From the NCBI RefSeq assembly GCF_900108015.1, contig NZ_FNVP01000010.1, forward strand, positions 49,332-113,331: a DNA stretch of 64,000 bases, in the 5' to 3' direction. Below the pieces are notes generated by a model. The model saw only the letters and a list, made by a program, of their open reading frames with translations. It was not told the origin of the DNA and did not search any database. This document shows, one piece after another, positions 54,745 to 63,710 of the stretch (the first letter of the stretch is position 1; each line of letters begins with the position of its first letter). This DNA is from Flavobacterium urumqiense (GTDB lineage: Bacteria; Bacteroidota; Bacteroidia; Flavobacteriales; Flavobacteriaceae). A program made the position numbers and the translations under genes.

Positions 54745-56127
54745 CTAAAAAGGGTCAGAAAGACCGCTTACGCGAATGAGTTTCTTATTTACAAATTCTT
54801 GAATTCCCAATTCAGACAATTCTCTGCCGTAACCGGAGCCTTTAGTTCCCCCAAAAGGTAAATCTGATTGTGTCCATGTCGGATGATTAATGAAAACCAT
54901 TCCTGCATCAATTTTGTCAGCAACACGTTTTCCTCTTTCTATATCTTGGGTAAATACGGAACAGCCTAACCCAAAACTGGAATCATTTGCTAAATCGATT
55001 GCTTCCTGTTCATCTTTGACACGATAAAAAGAAGCTACCGGGCCAAATAATTCTTCGTAATAAGCTGGTATATTTGGATTTAGATCCGTAAGAATTGTAG
55101 GTTGCATAAAAGCACCTTCACGATCAGACCGTGTACCGCCTAATAACACTTTTGCACCTGCATCGACCGACTTTTTTACCTGATCTGCTATATGTACAGC
55201 AGCTGCCTCGCTGCTCAATGGACCAAGCTCGGTTTTGGAATTCATTGGATCACCAATAACTAAGTTGGATAATTTTTCTTTGAATTTTTTAATAAATTCA
55301 TCAGCAATAGCTTCAACAGCAATAAATCTTTTAGATGCGATACAGCACTCTCCATTGTTATTAATTCTGCCAATGACTCCCCATTCTACAGCTTTATCAA
55401 TATTCGCATCGTCAAGTATGATAAAAGCATCACTACCGCCTAATTCTAAAACAGATTTTTTTAAATTTTTCCCCGCTTCTGTTGCTATACTTGCACCTGC
55501 TTCTTCACTACCTGTTAGTGATACTCCTTTAATTCTTTTATCAGCCACTAAAGCGGAAGCTCTTTTACCTGAAATTAAAAGGTTTGTATAAAGGCCAGCA
55601 GGGGCTCCCGCTTCTATAAACAATTCTTCGATGGCAATAGCACATTGTGGTACCATCGAGGCATGCTTTACTAAAACGGTATTTCCTACCATAATATTTG
55701 GAGCTGCAAAACGCGCCACTTGATAAAATGGAAAATTCCAAGGTTCTATACCTAAAATTATACCTATTGGACTAAAACGTATGTATGCGCTGCCAAATTC
55801 TGGTTTCAAATGCTTATCCGCCAAAAAATCAGCAGAATTGTTTGCATAATAATCAAAAATATCAGCACTTAATAAAATTTCACCTTCTGCTTGAGCGATT
55901 AATTTTCCCATTTCTAAAGTAATTATTTTAGCAAGTGATTCTTTTTTATCACGCATTAATTTAGCCACTTTACGCAATAATTTGGCACGTTCTGGATAGC
56001 CTGTTTTTTTCCATTCTTTAAATGTTTTTTCAGATTTTTCAAGTAATGTATCAACAACTTTATCTGTCATTTCTTCAAATGATTTGACAACTTTATTAGT
56101 ATATGGATTAACAGTTTGAATGGACAT
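54745..56127 (-). CDS. NAD-dependent succinate-semialdehyde dehydrogenase-like
   Basis: A 460-residue aldehyde dehydrogenase. VLELGGSDAFIIL carries the general-base Glu and NNNGECCIASKRFIA the catalytic Cys pair region, and PIGIILGIEPWNFPFYQVAR is the usual substrate-side loop. The length and motifs match the short (GabD2/Sad-type) succinate-semialdehyde dehydrogenases, although a broad aldehyde specificity is possible. Neighbours in the same unit are the YciE-like remnant upstream (25 bp) and the NADP oxidoreductase downstream (17 bp), suggesting a detoxification or stress role rather than GABA use. Confidence 0.9.
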   Translation of the reverse strand: MSIQTVNPYTNKVVKSFEEMTDKVVDTLLEKSEKTFKEWKKTGYPERAKLLRKVAKLMRDKKESLAKIITLEMGKLIAQAEGEILLSADIFDYYANNSADFLADKHLKPEFGSAYIRFSPIGIILGIEPWNFPFYQVARFAAPNIMVGNTVLVKHASMVPQCAIAIEELFIEAGAPAGLYTNLLISGKRASALVADKRIKGVSLTGSEEAGASIATEAGKNLKKSVLELGGSDAFIILDDANIDKAVEWGVIGRINNNGECCIASKRFIAVEAIADEFIKKFKEKLSNLVIGDPMNSKTELGPLSSEAAAVHIADQVKKSVDAGAKVLLGGTRSDREGAFMQPTILTDLNPNIPAYYEELFGPVASFYRVKDEQEAIDLANDSSFGLGCSVFTQDIERGKRVADKIDAGMVFINHPTWTQSDLPFGGTKGSGYGRELSELGIQEFVNKKLIRVSGLSDPF

Positions 56128-56152
56128 AATTAATAATTTTAAATAATTAATT

Positions 56153-56497
56153 TTAATTTTTTTTTTCTAAAGGTTTAATTAACCCATACATCGCTTCATA
56201 TTTTGAAACTATATCGGATTCACCTATTGAAGAAAAAATACCTTCCAAACGCTTAATATGTTCTTTTGTAAATTCATAATGTGTAGTAAGTGAATCAACT
56301 AAATCTTTAGTCGCCGCCTTTTTAATCATTATGGGTATAGATATAAGTAGTGCTTTTTCTGCAAAATAAATTTCTTTAAGTTCATCCACAAAAATATTGC
56401 GGCAACCTTCTTTTCTTTCAGATGTTAATAACTCTGAATTTCCTTTACCTTCTTGTGGATTTCTATTTTTATTAGTTTTGGTGGCGGTACTTTTCAT
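56153..56497 (-). CDS. YciE/DUF892-like ferritin-fold protein, C-terminally truncated
   Basis: A 114-residue protein. The segment NIFVDELKEIYFAEKALLIS is the start of the YciE/YciF (DUF892) four-helix domain, preceded by a low-complexity charged tail. The domain is normally about 150-165 residues; here it ends after AMYGLIKPLEKKN, losing roughly the last helix. The stop is followed directly by an AT-rich stretch and the dehydrogenase start, so the rest is not present in another frame. It is either a truncated but stable protein or a decaying gene. Confidence 0.65.
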   Translation of the reverse strand: MKSTATKTNKNRNPQEGKGNSELLTSERKEGCRNIFVDELKEIYFAEKALLISIPIMIKKAATKDLVDSLTTHYEFTKEHIKRLEGIFSSIGESDIVSKYEAMYGLIKPLEKKN

Positions 56498-56602
56498 AAG
56501 TTTATATTTAATTATACTCTAAATCTACTAATGTAAATTTCAGAGTTATTGCGAATTAATGCTTTATACAATTTTATAAATGAGTTACAACTTTCACACA
56601 TT

Positions 56603-56794
56603 TTATAATAGAATTAAGGGTTGATTTATCTTCTGCCCTAAACCAAATGAGATCCGCGCGGAGATCTTTTCCAATGTCCTTTTATATTCGAGACGCCAAT
56701 GATTTAGTCCTGCCCAATAACAATCTCTATACCTATAAGCTCTGTCTCTATCACTCCAAATCCGTCTTCCCTCATTCCAAATAAAATCATACAC
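56603..56794 (-). pseudogene. Possible remnant of an unknown tryptophan-rich protein
   Basis: A 63-codon frame begins MYDFIWNEGRRIWSDRDRAY, with Trp and Arg-rich content and the tail shifting to a low-likelihood sequence after TLEKIS. The frame extends upstream without an ATG. The first 45 residues look protein-like and the rest does not, so a damaged gene is likelier than an intact one. Not recognised. Confidence 0.3.
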
Positions 56795-56819
56795 CGGCCA
56801 AGTTGATCTTACAATATCG

Positions 56820-57313
56820 ATGTATGGGGGTTCTTAATCAAAGTAACCAGCGGAGTATAAATTAAATAATAAAGAAAATGCTGCTAAAACTTTAAAAAAA
56901 AAATGAACTTTTTCATATCCTTGATTTTAAAAAATTAGACTATTTAAGTCTTATAATTCCACTTTAATATTTAAGGATAATCCTTAAAAAATTATGAAAA
57001 TCTATTTTTTGATCGTTTATTTCGCTGAAGTTTTTGAAGCTTACCCAATTAATAAGATTAAAAAATAGGAATAGGACTGCAGACTTTACTTACTGGTTTT
57101 ATAAAATATATTTAATATTTTTTGATATAAACCTTTAAATAAAACAGTGTCTTAAAATTAATAATTTTACCAATATTTTTAGTTAAAAATGATATAAAAA
57201 ATTGGTATTCAATTATTTAGTAGTGATAAATGAATTTTTAAAAATAAAATAAGAATGTGTAGAAATTAGCTAATTTTAATTTTTTGTATGAACTACAAAT
57301 GAAGTAGAATTAA
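56820..57313. other. Intergenic region, no gene seen
   Basis: About 490 bp of AT-rich DNA between the remnant and the dehydrogenase gene. No protein-like frame, repeat or RNA gene was seen. Confidence 0.45.
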
Positions 57314-58306
57314 TTATAAGTTTACTTCGTTTTCTAAAGGTAGTCCTTTCTCAAAATCCGTAAAGTTTTTTAAGGTAGTAATGGCAATTTGATCTAACGC
57401 TTCTTTTGTAAAAAATCCTTGATGAGGTGTAATCAAAACATTATGAAATGCCATTAATCTTTCTATTAAATCATCTTGTATAATACTTTCAGACAAGTCT
57501 TTAAAGAACAATTTTTCTTCTTGCTCGTAAACGTCAATTCCTAAATATCCCAATTGTCCATTTTTTAATGCATCGATAGCATCTGATGTTTTGATTAATG
57601 CTCCACGACTTGTATTGATAAGCATAGCTCCATTTTTTATTTTGGAAAAAGTGGCGCTGTCAAAGAGATATTTTGTGTCATCATTCAGTGGGCAATGAAG
57701 GGAGATAATATCTGAGTTTATAAATAATTCATTTAAGGTTTTGTATTCGACACCTTTTTCTTTGAGCTTTTCAGATTCATCAATATCAAAGGCAATAACT
57801 TTGCATCCAAAACCTAACATTATTTGGCAAAAAGTAGCTCCTATTTTTCCGGTGCCTATGACGCCAACAGTCTTATTGTAAAGATTGAATCCAATGAGGT
57901 TTTCCAGTGAAAAATTACTCTCTCGCACTCTATTGTATACCTTATGCGTTTTTCTATTTAAGGTTAGAATTAATGCTACGGCATGTTCTGCAACTGCTTG
58001 AGGGGAATAAGCAGGAACTCTCATTATTTTTATGTTTTTGTTTTTTGCGGCTTCAAGATCTACATTATTAAAACCTGCACTTCTTAAAACAATGAGTTTA
58101 ACACCTATCTTAGAAAGCTTGTCAATAGTTATTGCGTCGATTTTGTCATTTACAAATACGCAAACCGCTTTAAATCCTAATGCTAAATTTGTTGTATCCG
58201 CATTTAAAGGAGCTTCAAAATAAATTAGTTCGTGCTCGTTATTAGTATTGAATTTATCTAAAAATTCACGATCATGGGGTTTCGTGCTGAATAAGGCTAT
58301 TTTCAT
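57314..58306 (-). CDS. ldhA: D-lactate dehydrogenase-type 2-hydroxyacid dehydrogenase
   Basis: A 330-residue protein with the NAD site VGVIGTGKIGATFCQIMLGF and the catalytic triad Arg234 (NTSRGALI), Glu263 (DVYEQEE) and His295 (ITPHQGFFT). Each is one position off the E. coli LdhA residues (Arg235, Glu264, His296), so the assignment to the LdhA-like group is good. It reduces pyruvate to D-lactate under oxygen limitation. It stands 18 bp upstream of the acidic paralogue gene on the same strand, an unusual partner that suggests cotranscription. Confidence 0.92.
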   Translation of the reverse strand: MKIALFSTKPHDREFLDKFNTNNEHELIYFEAPLNADTTNLALGFKAVCVFVNDKIDAITIDKLSKIGVKLIVLRSAGFNNVDLEAAKNKNIKIMRVPAYSPQAVAEHAVALILTLNRKTHKVYNRVRESNFSLENLIGFNLYNKTVGVIGTGKIGATFCQIMLGFGCKVIAFDIDESEKLKEKGVEYKTLNELFINSDIISLHCPLNDDTKYLFDSATFSKIKNGAMLINTSRGALIKTSDAIDALKNGQLGYLGIDVYEQEEKLFFKDLSESIIQDDLIERLMAFHNVLITPHQGFFTKEALDQIAITTLKNFTDFEKGLPLENEVNL

Positions 58307-58324
58307 TCTTACATTCTGAATTTT

Positions 58325-58681
58325 TTATCCGTTGTCTTCGTCTAAATCATTGTGATTGTCTCCACCAGTGCTGTAATAATTATTTTCTTCGTCTTCACTG
58401 CCTATATCTTCTTGCAGATTATCTAATTCCGAACCTGGAATATCCAAGTCATCTCCGCTCATATCTTCATCAAAATTTTTTTCATTAGACCTTCCAATTT
58501 GATCTACTTCAATCGCCTCTTTCATTTTGGAAATATTCTCTGGATCTATATCGCTTTCTTTGTGATTTTTGTTATAGATATCCTCACTGGAAGGGTAGAT
58601 TTGATGGTCAGGAAAATTGTCTTCATTTTCCAAATTTAATTCTTTTTTAAGCGGTTTCGAAGTGTTTACTTTCTTTTTCAT
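58325..58681 (-). CDS. Acidic hypothetical protein, paralogue of the protein at 28500-28856
   Basis: A 118-residue acidic protein (no signal peptide, low complexity) sharing YPSSEDIYN, KESDIDPENISK, NEKNFDEDMSG, DLDIPGSELD and GSEDEENN with the product of 28500-28856. Its N-terminal 30 residues are basic instead and differ. It starts 300 bp upstream of AT-rich DNA and ends 18 bp before ldhA, the likely second gene of the unit. Function is unknown; the pair looks like a small lineage-specific family. Confidence 0.85.
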   Translation of the reverse strand: MKKKVNTSKPLKKELNLENEDNFPDHQIYPSSEDIYNKNHKESDIDPENISKMKEAIEVDQIGRSNEKNFDEDMSGDDLDIPGSELDNLQEDIGSEDEENNYYSTGGDNHNDLDEDNG

Positions 58682-58991
58682 TTTTTTAGTATTTAAAAGA
58701 TTAAGCTGTAGTATAAAAAAACAATATTACAAAATTAAGTGTAGGAGTTGCATTACTAACGTTTTATAAATAATTTTTAAAAAAAACAAAGCGCATAACT
58801 ATTTGATAGATAAATACTTAGCGCTGTTTTAATTAAGTTTTAAAAAATATAAAATGGATTGAACTTAGACATTTAAGAAAATAAAAAAACAAAAAATTGC
58901 TTTCATTATTTGAAAATATCAAAACGATATTATTTAAAACAAATATAATAGTTACTATATTTCAAGGAGAAATAGAATTAGAAACCAATTT
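58682..58991. other. Intergenic region, no gene seen
   Basis: About 310 bp of AT-rich DNA upstream of the acidic gene; presumably its promoter region. No frame or strong hairpin seen. Confidence 0.45.
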
Positions 58992-59186
58992 TTATGATTC
59001 GTCCTTTGTCGTACGAACCAGACTAATGCCTGATATAAAGAATACTATACCAAGTACACCATAAATTATAAGTGATTTTATATCCTGTGTTTCACCCGAA
59101 GTACTGGAAAATACTATTGCAGTGTAGATTAGACCACCTATTCCGAGAGCGGTAAGTAATGCGCCAAAGATTCTCTTTAGATTCAT
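58992..59186 (-). CDS. Small two-helix membrane protein, 64 residues
   Basis: A 64-residue protein with two membrane segments (IFGALLTALGIGGLIYTAIV and IYGVLGIVFFISGISL) joined by a short polar loop, with a charged C terminus. Family not recognised. It is not in an operon. The clean start and hydrophobic pattern make it a real small envelope protein. Confidence 0.75.
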   Translation of the reverse strand: MNLKRIFGALLTALGIGGLIYTAIVFSSTSGETQDIKSLIIYGVLGIVFFISGISLVRTTKDES

Positions 59187-59490
59187 AATTTTCTTTTTTA
59201 GATTTGTTAGAATAAATTTATTTAATTTGATGCTTTCAACAATTAATGAATTTTAAAATAAACAGTAAAAATTCGTTAAAATCTTTTTAACAGCATCAAA
59301 ATTACATTGCAAATATATTTTGATAAAGTCTAAAAATTATTACATAATTGTTAATAAAACTTATATCATTCACACTTAAAAAAGTTGATTTCAGTAAAAT
59401 TTTAACATACTGAAAGAATACTAATTAAAAAAAATATGCAGATAAAACATAGTGTTTAAGCTGCATATTTTTTAAAAAACTATTAGTTGA
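59187..59490. other. Intergenic region, no gene seen
   Basis: About 300 bp of AT-rich DNA; no gene or clear hairpin. It includes the upstream region of the small membrane protein gene. Confidence 0.45.
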
Positions 59491-59940
59491 TTAAACCATC
59501 AAATCACGTAAATTTTTGATTTCATCGTGGTTTGCTTTTATAGATGAATGTTGTTCTTTTATCATCATCAGTTGTTCTGGGGTTAGATCTTCACTATGGT
59601 TTAACGCGTCGTTATAAGTCTCCACCGCAACATCTTCGCCATACTCACAGGAATTGATTATAGCTTTTCTATCGCTACCGGTAACTGCTGATTTTATATC
59701 CATCCATACTCTAAAGAATTTACCAGATGTAGTAGTTCCTTCGGTAGGTTTTCCACCTAATCTGTTTACTTCAGCAACAAGTTCCTGTTTACATTTTAGA
59801 CTGGTTTCAGTAAAATGAGAAAACAATGTTTTTAAGTCTGTTTCATCAGCCTCTTTTGAAGCAGTTTCATATCCCTCAATTCTATCGTTGTTGATTTGAA
59901 TAAGGGAATTTAATATTTCAATTGATTTTTCAGTATTCAT
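59491..59940 (-). CDS. PA2169 family (DUF2383) four-helix-bundle protein
   Basis: A 149-residue protein with NDRIEGYETASKEADETDLK near the start, then SLKCKQELVAEVNRLGGKPT and SIKANHDEIKNLRDLM, the recurring pattern of the PA2169/DUF2383 family of ferritin-like four-helix bundles. Function is not established; members are often near stress genes. Here it lies between a small membrane gene and the ferritin-like pair on the same strand, consistent with that setting. Confidence 0.87.
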   Translation of the reverse strand: MNTEKSIEILNSLIQINNDRIEGYETASKEADETDLKTLFSHFTETSLKCKQELVAEVNRLGGKPTEGTTTSGKFFRVWMDIKSAVTGSDRKAIINSCEYGEDVAVETYNDALNHSEDLTPEQLMMIKEQHSSIKANHDEIKNLRDLMV

Positions 59941-60139
59941 CTTTTTTGTATTTAATTGGCGAATTAATTTTCACAATACAAAGTTCAGTTAAATCTACAC
60001 TACTATTTTTATACAATTACTTGAAATTTTTGCAACATTTACATATTATTAAGTAATTGATATACAGTATTTAAAATTTCTTAGATTGTGGAAATTTTTA
60101 ATTTCTTTTTAGGTGGTTTTAAAATTAAATTCACAACTA

Positions 60140-60940
60140 TTAAACAATAAATAAATTGGCTATTGCGACCGTTTCCTCAGTTGTTAACGGCTCGTCAAAT
60201 GATTCTGTTCCTGCGTCAACACCAAATAATGCTGCGGTATTATAGCCAGCCTGGTTAGTATTTTCCTCCCCATTATATACAGGTTGGGCCTGAACCGGTA
60301 AACCGCCACGATCATTGCGAATAATCCATCCTTTTTGACCGCGTAATCGTCTTACTTCAGAGGCATGACGCGCTTCGACAGAATGGATCTGCAAGGCTGC
60401 AGTCAGCAAATCTGGCGTTGAAATTAAATTTACAGCTTGTCCTTTATATGCTCGTACGCCAGTATCTTCAAAACCTTGTGCCAATGCCAAAAACGTCGCA
60501 TAATCAGTAAATGGCTGAAAAATTCCACCAACTGTAAAGTCAAATGTCGGTTTTGCAACAACATTTGGACTTCCAGGGCCACCTAATGCGTTTATTAAGA
60601 AGGTAACATGATCTGTTTCATGGTCTGATATTTGCATAAAAACTTTTTCATCTCTTCCGCCTGTAGGGATCACACCCGACTGTAGTCCTAAAAGATAATA
60701 TTCTTTTTCAAGGTATTCTAATGTCAGAGCAAGTTGTAAAGCACCAGTTGGTGTGCTTGGCGTTGGGCTGATATCTGCAGCATAGGCAGAATTTGTAAAT
60801 GTTGACAATCCAAATGGAATAGAAGCCAAAGCTAAATTTTTCCCCAACTGGCCAAATTGTCCAAAACTTTCTCTTCTTGAGCCTTTACTTTGCATTAAAC
60901 TTTCATTAGCAAAAGACTCTATAAATTTTAATATGTTCAT
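60140..60940 (-). CDS. Ferritin-like domain protein (Ferritin_2 type)
   Basis: A 266-residue protein with a hydrophobic segment near 32-55 that ends SAYA, resembling a non-classical or Tat-like export signal with a long N-terminal region. The ferritin-like domain carries LTLEYLEKEYYLLGLQSG, SDHETDHVTFLINALG, FEDTGVRAYKGQ and HSVEARHASEVRRLRG, the Glu/His ligands of a di-metal site in four helices. It shares these motifs with the next upstream gene. Iron or manganese binding is inferred. It is the second gene of a minus-strand pair, 33 bp from its paralogue. Confidence 0.88.
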   Translation of the reverse strand: MNILKFIESFANESLMQSKGSRRESFGQFGQLGKNLALASIPFGLSTFTNSAYAADISPTPSTPTGALQLALTLEYLEKEYYLLGLQSGVIPTGGRDEKVFMQISDHETDHVTFLINALGGPGSPNVVAKPTFDFTVGGIFQPFTDYATFLALAQGFEDTGVRAYKGQAVNLISTPDLLTAALQIHSVEARHASEVRRLRGQKGWIIRNDRGGLPVQAQPVYNGEENTNQAGYNTAALFGVDAGTESFDEPLTTEETVAIANLFIV

Positions 60941-60973
60941 AATTTCTATTTTTAAATGTTGAATGTTAATTGT

Positions 60974-61750
60974 TTACGGTAAGTATAATGCAGTGAAAGG
61001 AGTTGTAATAAATCCATCAGCAATGGCGAGGACTTCAGAAGGATTTTTCTTAACATCCAGACCAGTTGTAGGATCTACCACATCATCCCCGGCAAAATCT
61101 TTGGAATTGGGATTAATTAAACTTCTGATTGCAGAAGCATGTCTCGCTTCAACCGAAACTATTTTCCCTGCTAATAACAAATATGTAGGATTTGAAATTA
61201 ATCTTCCCGCACCATTGTACGCCGCAACTCCAGTATCTTCTAATGCTTTAGCTGTAGCTAAAACCTGACTGCGACTACTAAAATTTAAACCTCCATAATC
61301 AAAGGCTAAGTCAGGAAGTAATTGTTTTTTTGGATTTGGAAGCGCTGTGCTCAAAGTTGCTTTAAAGAATTCTCGGTGTATTACTTCATGATTATACAAA
61401 TCAACCAGCACCTGCTGATCTTCTGCTGTAAAACTTGATGTAAAACCACTAGCATTTACGACTTTAGTGTAAAAATCGGCCTCTAATTGTTCTAGAGCAT
61501 AAGCGTAGGTCAATATTCCTAAATCATTTCCTCCTAAATCAAATACACCATTTTTTACTCCAGGGAAATGACCGCCACCAAATTTGGATATTAAACCGTT
61601 TTGATCAGGGCTTGACATGATTTCGTCATCTTTTGTACAGCCAGCTAATAGTAAGCCTGTGCCCATAAGAGTGAGTCCGCTGATTTTGAGGAATTTCCTC
61701 CTGTCTGTGAAGGCAGGGTCTACTTTTTGAATTTTAACTACATTTTTCAT
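60974..61750 (-). CDS. Ferritin-like domain lipoprotein (Ferritin_2 type)
   Basis: A 258-residue protein. DRRKFLKISGLTLMGTGLLL followed by AGC resembles a twin-arginine-like signal with a lipobox (LLAGC), so it is probably exported folded and lipid-anchored. The ferritin-like domain shows YALEQLEADFYTKV, YNHEVIHREFFKATL, LEDTGVAAYNGAG and VSVEARHASAIRSLIN, the same ligand order as its downstream neighbour. It heads the pair, 33 bp before the second gene. Exact function is unknown; metal storage or stress protection outside the inner membrane is plausible. Confidence 0.9.
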   Translation of the reverse strand: MKNVVKIQKVDPAFTDRRKFLKISGLTLMGTGLLLAGCTKDDEIMSSPDQNGLISKFGGGHFPGVKNGVFDLGGNDLGILTYAYALEQLEADFYTKVVNASGFTSSFTAEDQQVLVDLYNHEVIHREFFKATLSTALPNPKKQLLPDLAFDYGGLNFSSRSQVLATAKALEDTGVAAYNGAGRLISNPTYLLLAGKIVSVEARHASAIRSLINPNSKDFAGDDVVDPTTGLDVKKNPSEVLAIADGFITTPFTALYLP

Positions 61751-61918
61751 AATTTAAACAATTAAAAGGTTAACAATAAAATTAATTAATCATGCAGTAG
61801 GTGTTTTAGTTTTGGGAAGAGTAATAAAACTTAAATAATTAAAAAACCTTAATACGCTAGAATATAATTAGTTATGTAAGTTTAAATTTATGCGATTTAG
61901 TACTAATTTACAATTCGT

Positions 61919-62566
61919 TTATTTTTCATCTGTTTTTTTCATATTCTTCATTACTTCCTCTTTAGTCAATCCAGTAGTATTTATATCAGCATCTGCAGTG
62001 TTTTCCTGTACTGCAAATGTTAGTTTTTGCATGTACAGTGGATTACCTCCATTCATCTTTTCTTTTACAATATCTCCATATGCTTTTCGTGCCTCCTCAA
62101 CAGATTTTTTACCCATAATTATATCATTAGCCAAATTTAACGCTAAGAAATTATTTCCTTCTTTATCGCAACGTGCACTCAGAGTTCCTTGAGTACGGTC
62201 AAAAGTTACACTTCCATCGAATTTACTAAGCTCGTCCATTATATCCATCGGCACTTTATAATGAATGGTGGTTTGCATCATATCGGTATGTTCAATTGGA
62301 AAACTGTGTTTACTTTCTTTTTTATCAATGCAGATTTTTTTCCAAACACCTTTTTTCAACCAAATTAGCTCGTTATTCGTGATACCATCGGGTTTACCGT
62401 ACTTGTCCGTGATTTCTTTTACCGCCATACGCGAAGCTTCTGGCCAGTTTTTTAAATCGGGCATCATCATTGCATTTTTAGACTTAGACATTTTATTGTC
62501 TTGTGCTGATAAATTTCCTAATCCTGATAAGAGAATTAGCAAAAAAATTGCTACTTTGTTTTTCAT
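61919..62566 (-). CDS. Secreted hypothetical protein, 215 residues
   Basis: A signal peptide (MKNKVAIFLLILLSGLGNLS, cleaved near AQ) leads a soluble, charged protein. It has DLKNWPEASRMAVKEITDKY and KFDGSVTFDRTQGTLSARCD segments and a lysine-rich C-terminal tail. I do not recognise the family. It lies 168 bp upstream of the ferritin-like pair on the same strand. A periplasmic role in the same stress context is only a guess. Confidence 0.8.
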   Translation of the reverse strand: MKNKVAIFLLILLSGLGNLSAQDNKMSKSKNAMMMPDLKNWPEASRMAVKEITDKYGKPDGITNNELIWLKKGVWKKICIDKKESKHSFPIEHTDMMQTTIHYKVPMDIMDELSKFDGSVTFDRTQGTLSARCDKEGNNFLALNLANDIIMGKKSVEEARKAYGDIVKEKMNGGNPLYMQKLTFAVQENTADADINTTGLTKEEVMKNMKKTDEK

Positions 62567-63638
62567 CTTTTCTATTTTTAAATTGTTTATAAATGCTATT
62601 TTAAAATCTTGTATACTTTGATTTTTAATTTTATCTGAAGTAGGTATATAATTTCTTGTACTGATTAATAAATATATTATTATGCAGTGAAGAGGTTACT
62701 TTATAACTTATAATAATTCTCCAATTTTTATATAAAAGGAGTACCTCAACGCGATAATTTTGTATACTTATTCTTTTACTAAGCTCGATCTGGGGTTTTC
62801 AAGCGTTTTTTATTCTATTCAAAAATCAGTTCATCGTCCGACAGGCGTTTAAATTTCAAATAAACTTATTTTTAGCTTACTTCAATTTTCACTTAACTGC
62901 TGAATTTTTTTTTGAAGATTAAAATTACGAAAATAATAATATACTTATGTATTTGATTGTCAATATATTAATAAAAATTTAACTAACGTTCAACGTTATG
63001 TATACGCGATTTTAGATGGACTATTTTTTCAAGAAAAAAAATAGTCCGCCGCTTATTGGGACTACCTCAAAATAAAAGATATCATTTTAAGGCAAGATTA
63101 ATTATAAGTTGTTCTTTTGTTAATATTCTGTCCCGAAGTAGTTTACTATTTTGCAGGCATTCTTTTATTTTACTTTGGTTTTTAGTAAATGTTTGTTGAT
63201 TAATAAAAACCCCACAAATAGATCGGTTCGAGTTTATGGGATGTGTAAAAATAATATTTTATAATGCTGACTTGCACGTTGTCAAAGCGAATCATGGCTT
63301 GATAACCCACTGAAATCAGTTTGATTCATTAAAATAATCTAAATGTGATTATTTTGCACCATCTTAAAACGTACAACAGTATTATCTAGTTAGCGTATTA
63401 TCATACAAGATCTTTTTTTAACATGGCAGTACATACATCTTAAAAAAAATAACTATTTAAAAAAAAATACCCACAACGTTTTAGAAACGCTGCAGGATCA
63501 TAAATGGTAATGAATACAGCTACTGAAATACTCTGACTCAGTTAACAGCATTTGAAATCAGAACAGGAAAAGGGAAAAAAAAAGGCTACCCGATTCGGGA
63601 GGGCACTGAAAAAGTCTTTTTAAGAATTACTTGTTAAT
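62567..63638. other. Long intergenic region with a hairpin, no intact gene
   Basis: About 1.07 kb without an intact gene. A stem-loop (GGACTATTTTTT with AAAAAATAGTCC, 63018-63047) is visible, and a 48-codon minus-strand frame ending at about 63089 (TKEQLIINLALK) could be the end of a decayed gene. Nothing else could be identified on either strand. Confidence 0.45.
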
Positions 63639-63676
63639 AAAAAGGAGTAGAAAACTATAGTTTTCTACTCCTTTTT
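63639..63676. repeat. Perfect 38-bp palindrome upstream of the IS1182 transposase
   Basis: AAAAAGGAGTAGAAAACTA is followed directly by its exact reverse complement, with no spacer. The T run after it makes it a strong bidirectional terminator if it forms in RNA. It is 35 bp ahead of the transposase start and may belong to the insertion sequence, shielding it from read-through. Confidence 0.8.
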
Positions 63677-63710
63677 TCGTATTTTTAACTGTAACCATAA
63701 GGCTTTTTAG

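Noticed and set aside
62567..63638. Hidden gene in the long gap before the IS1182 element
   Set aside because: Only a 48-codon minus-strand frame without an ATG was found; no motif or composition supports a gene.
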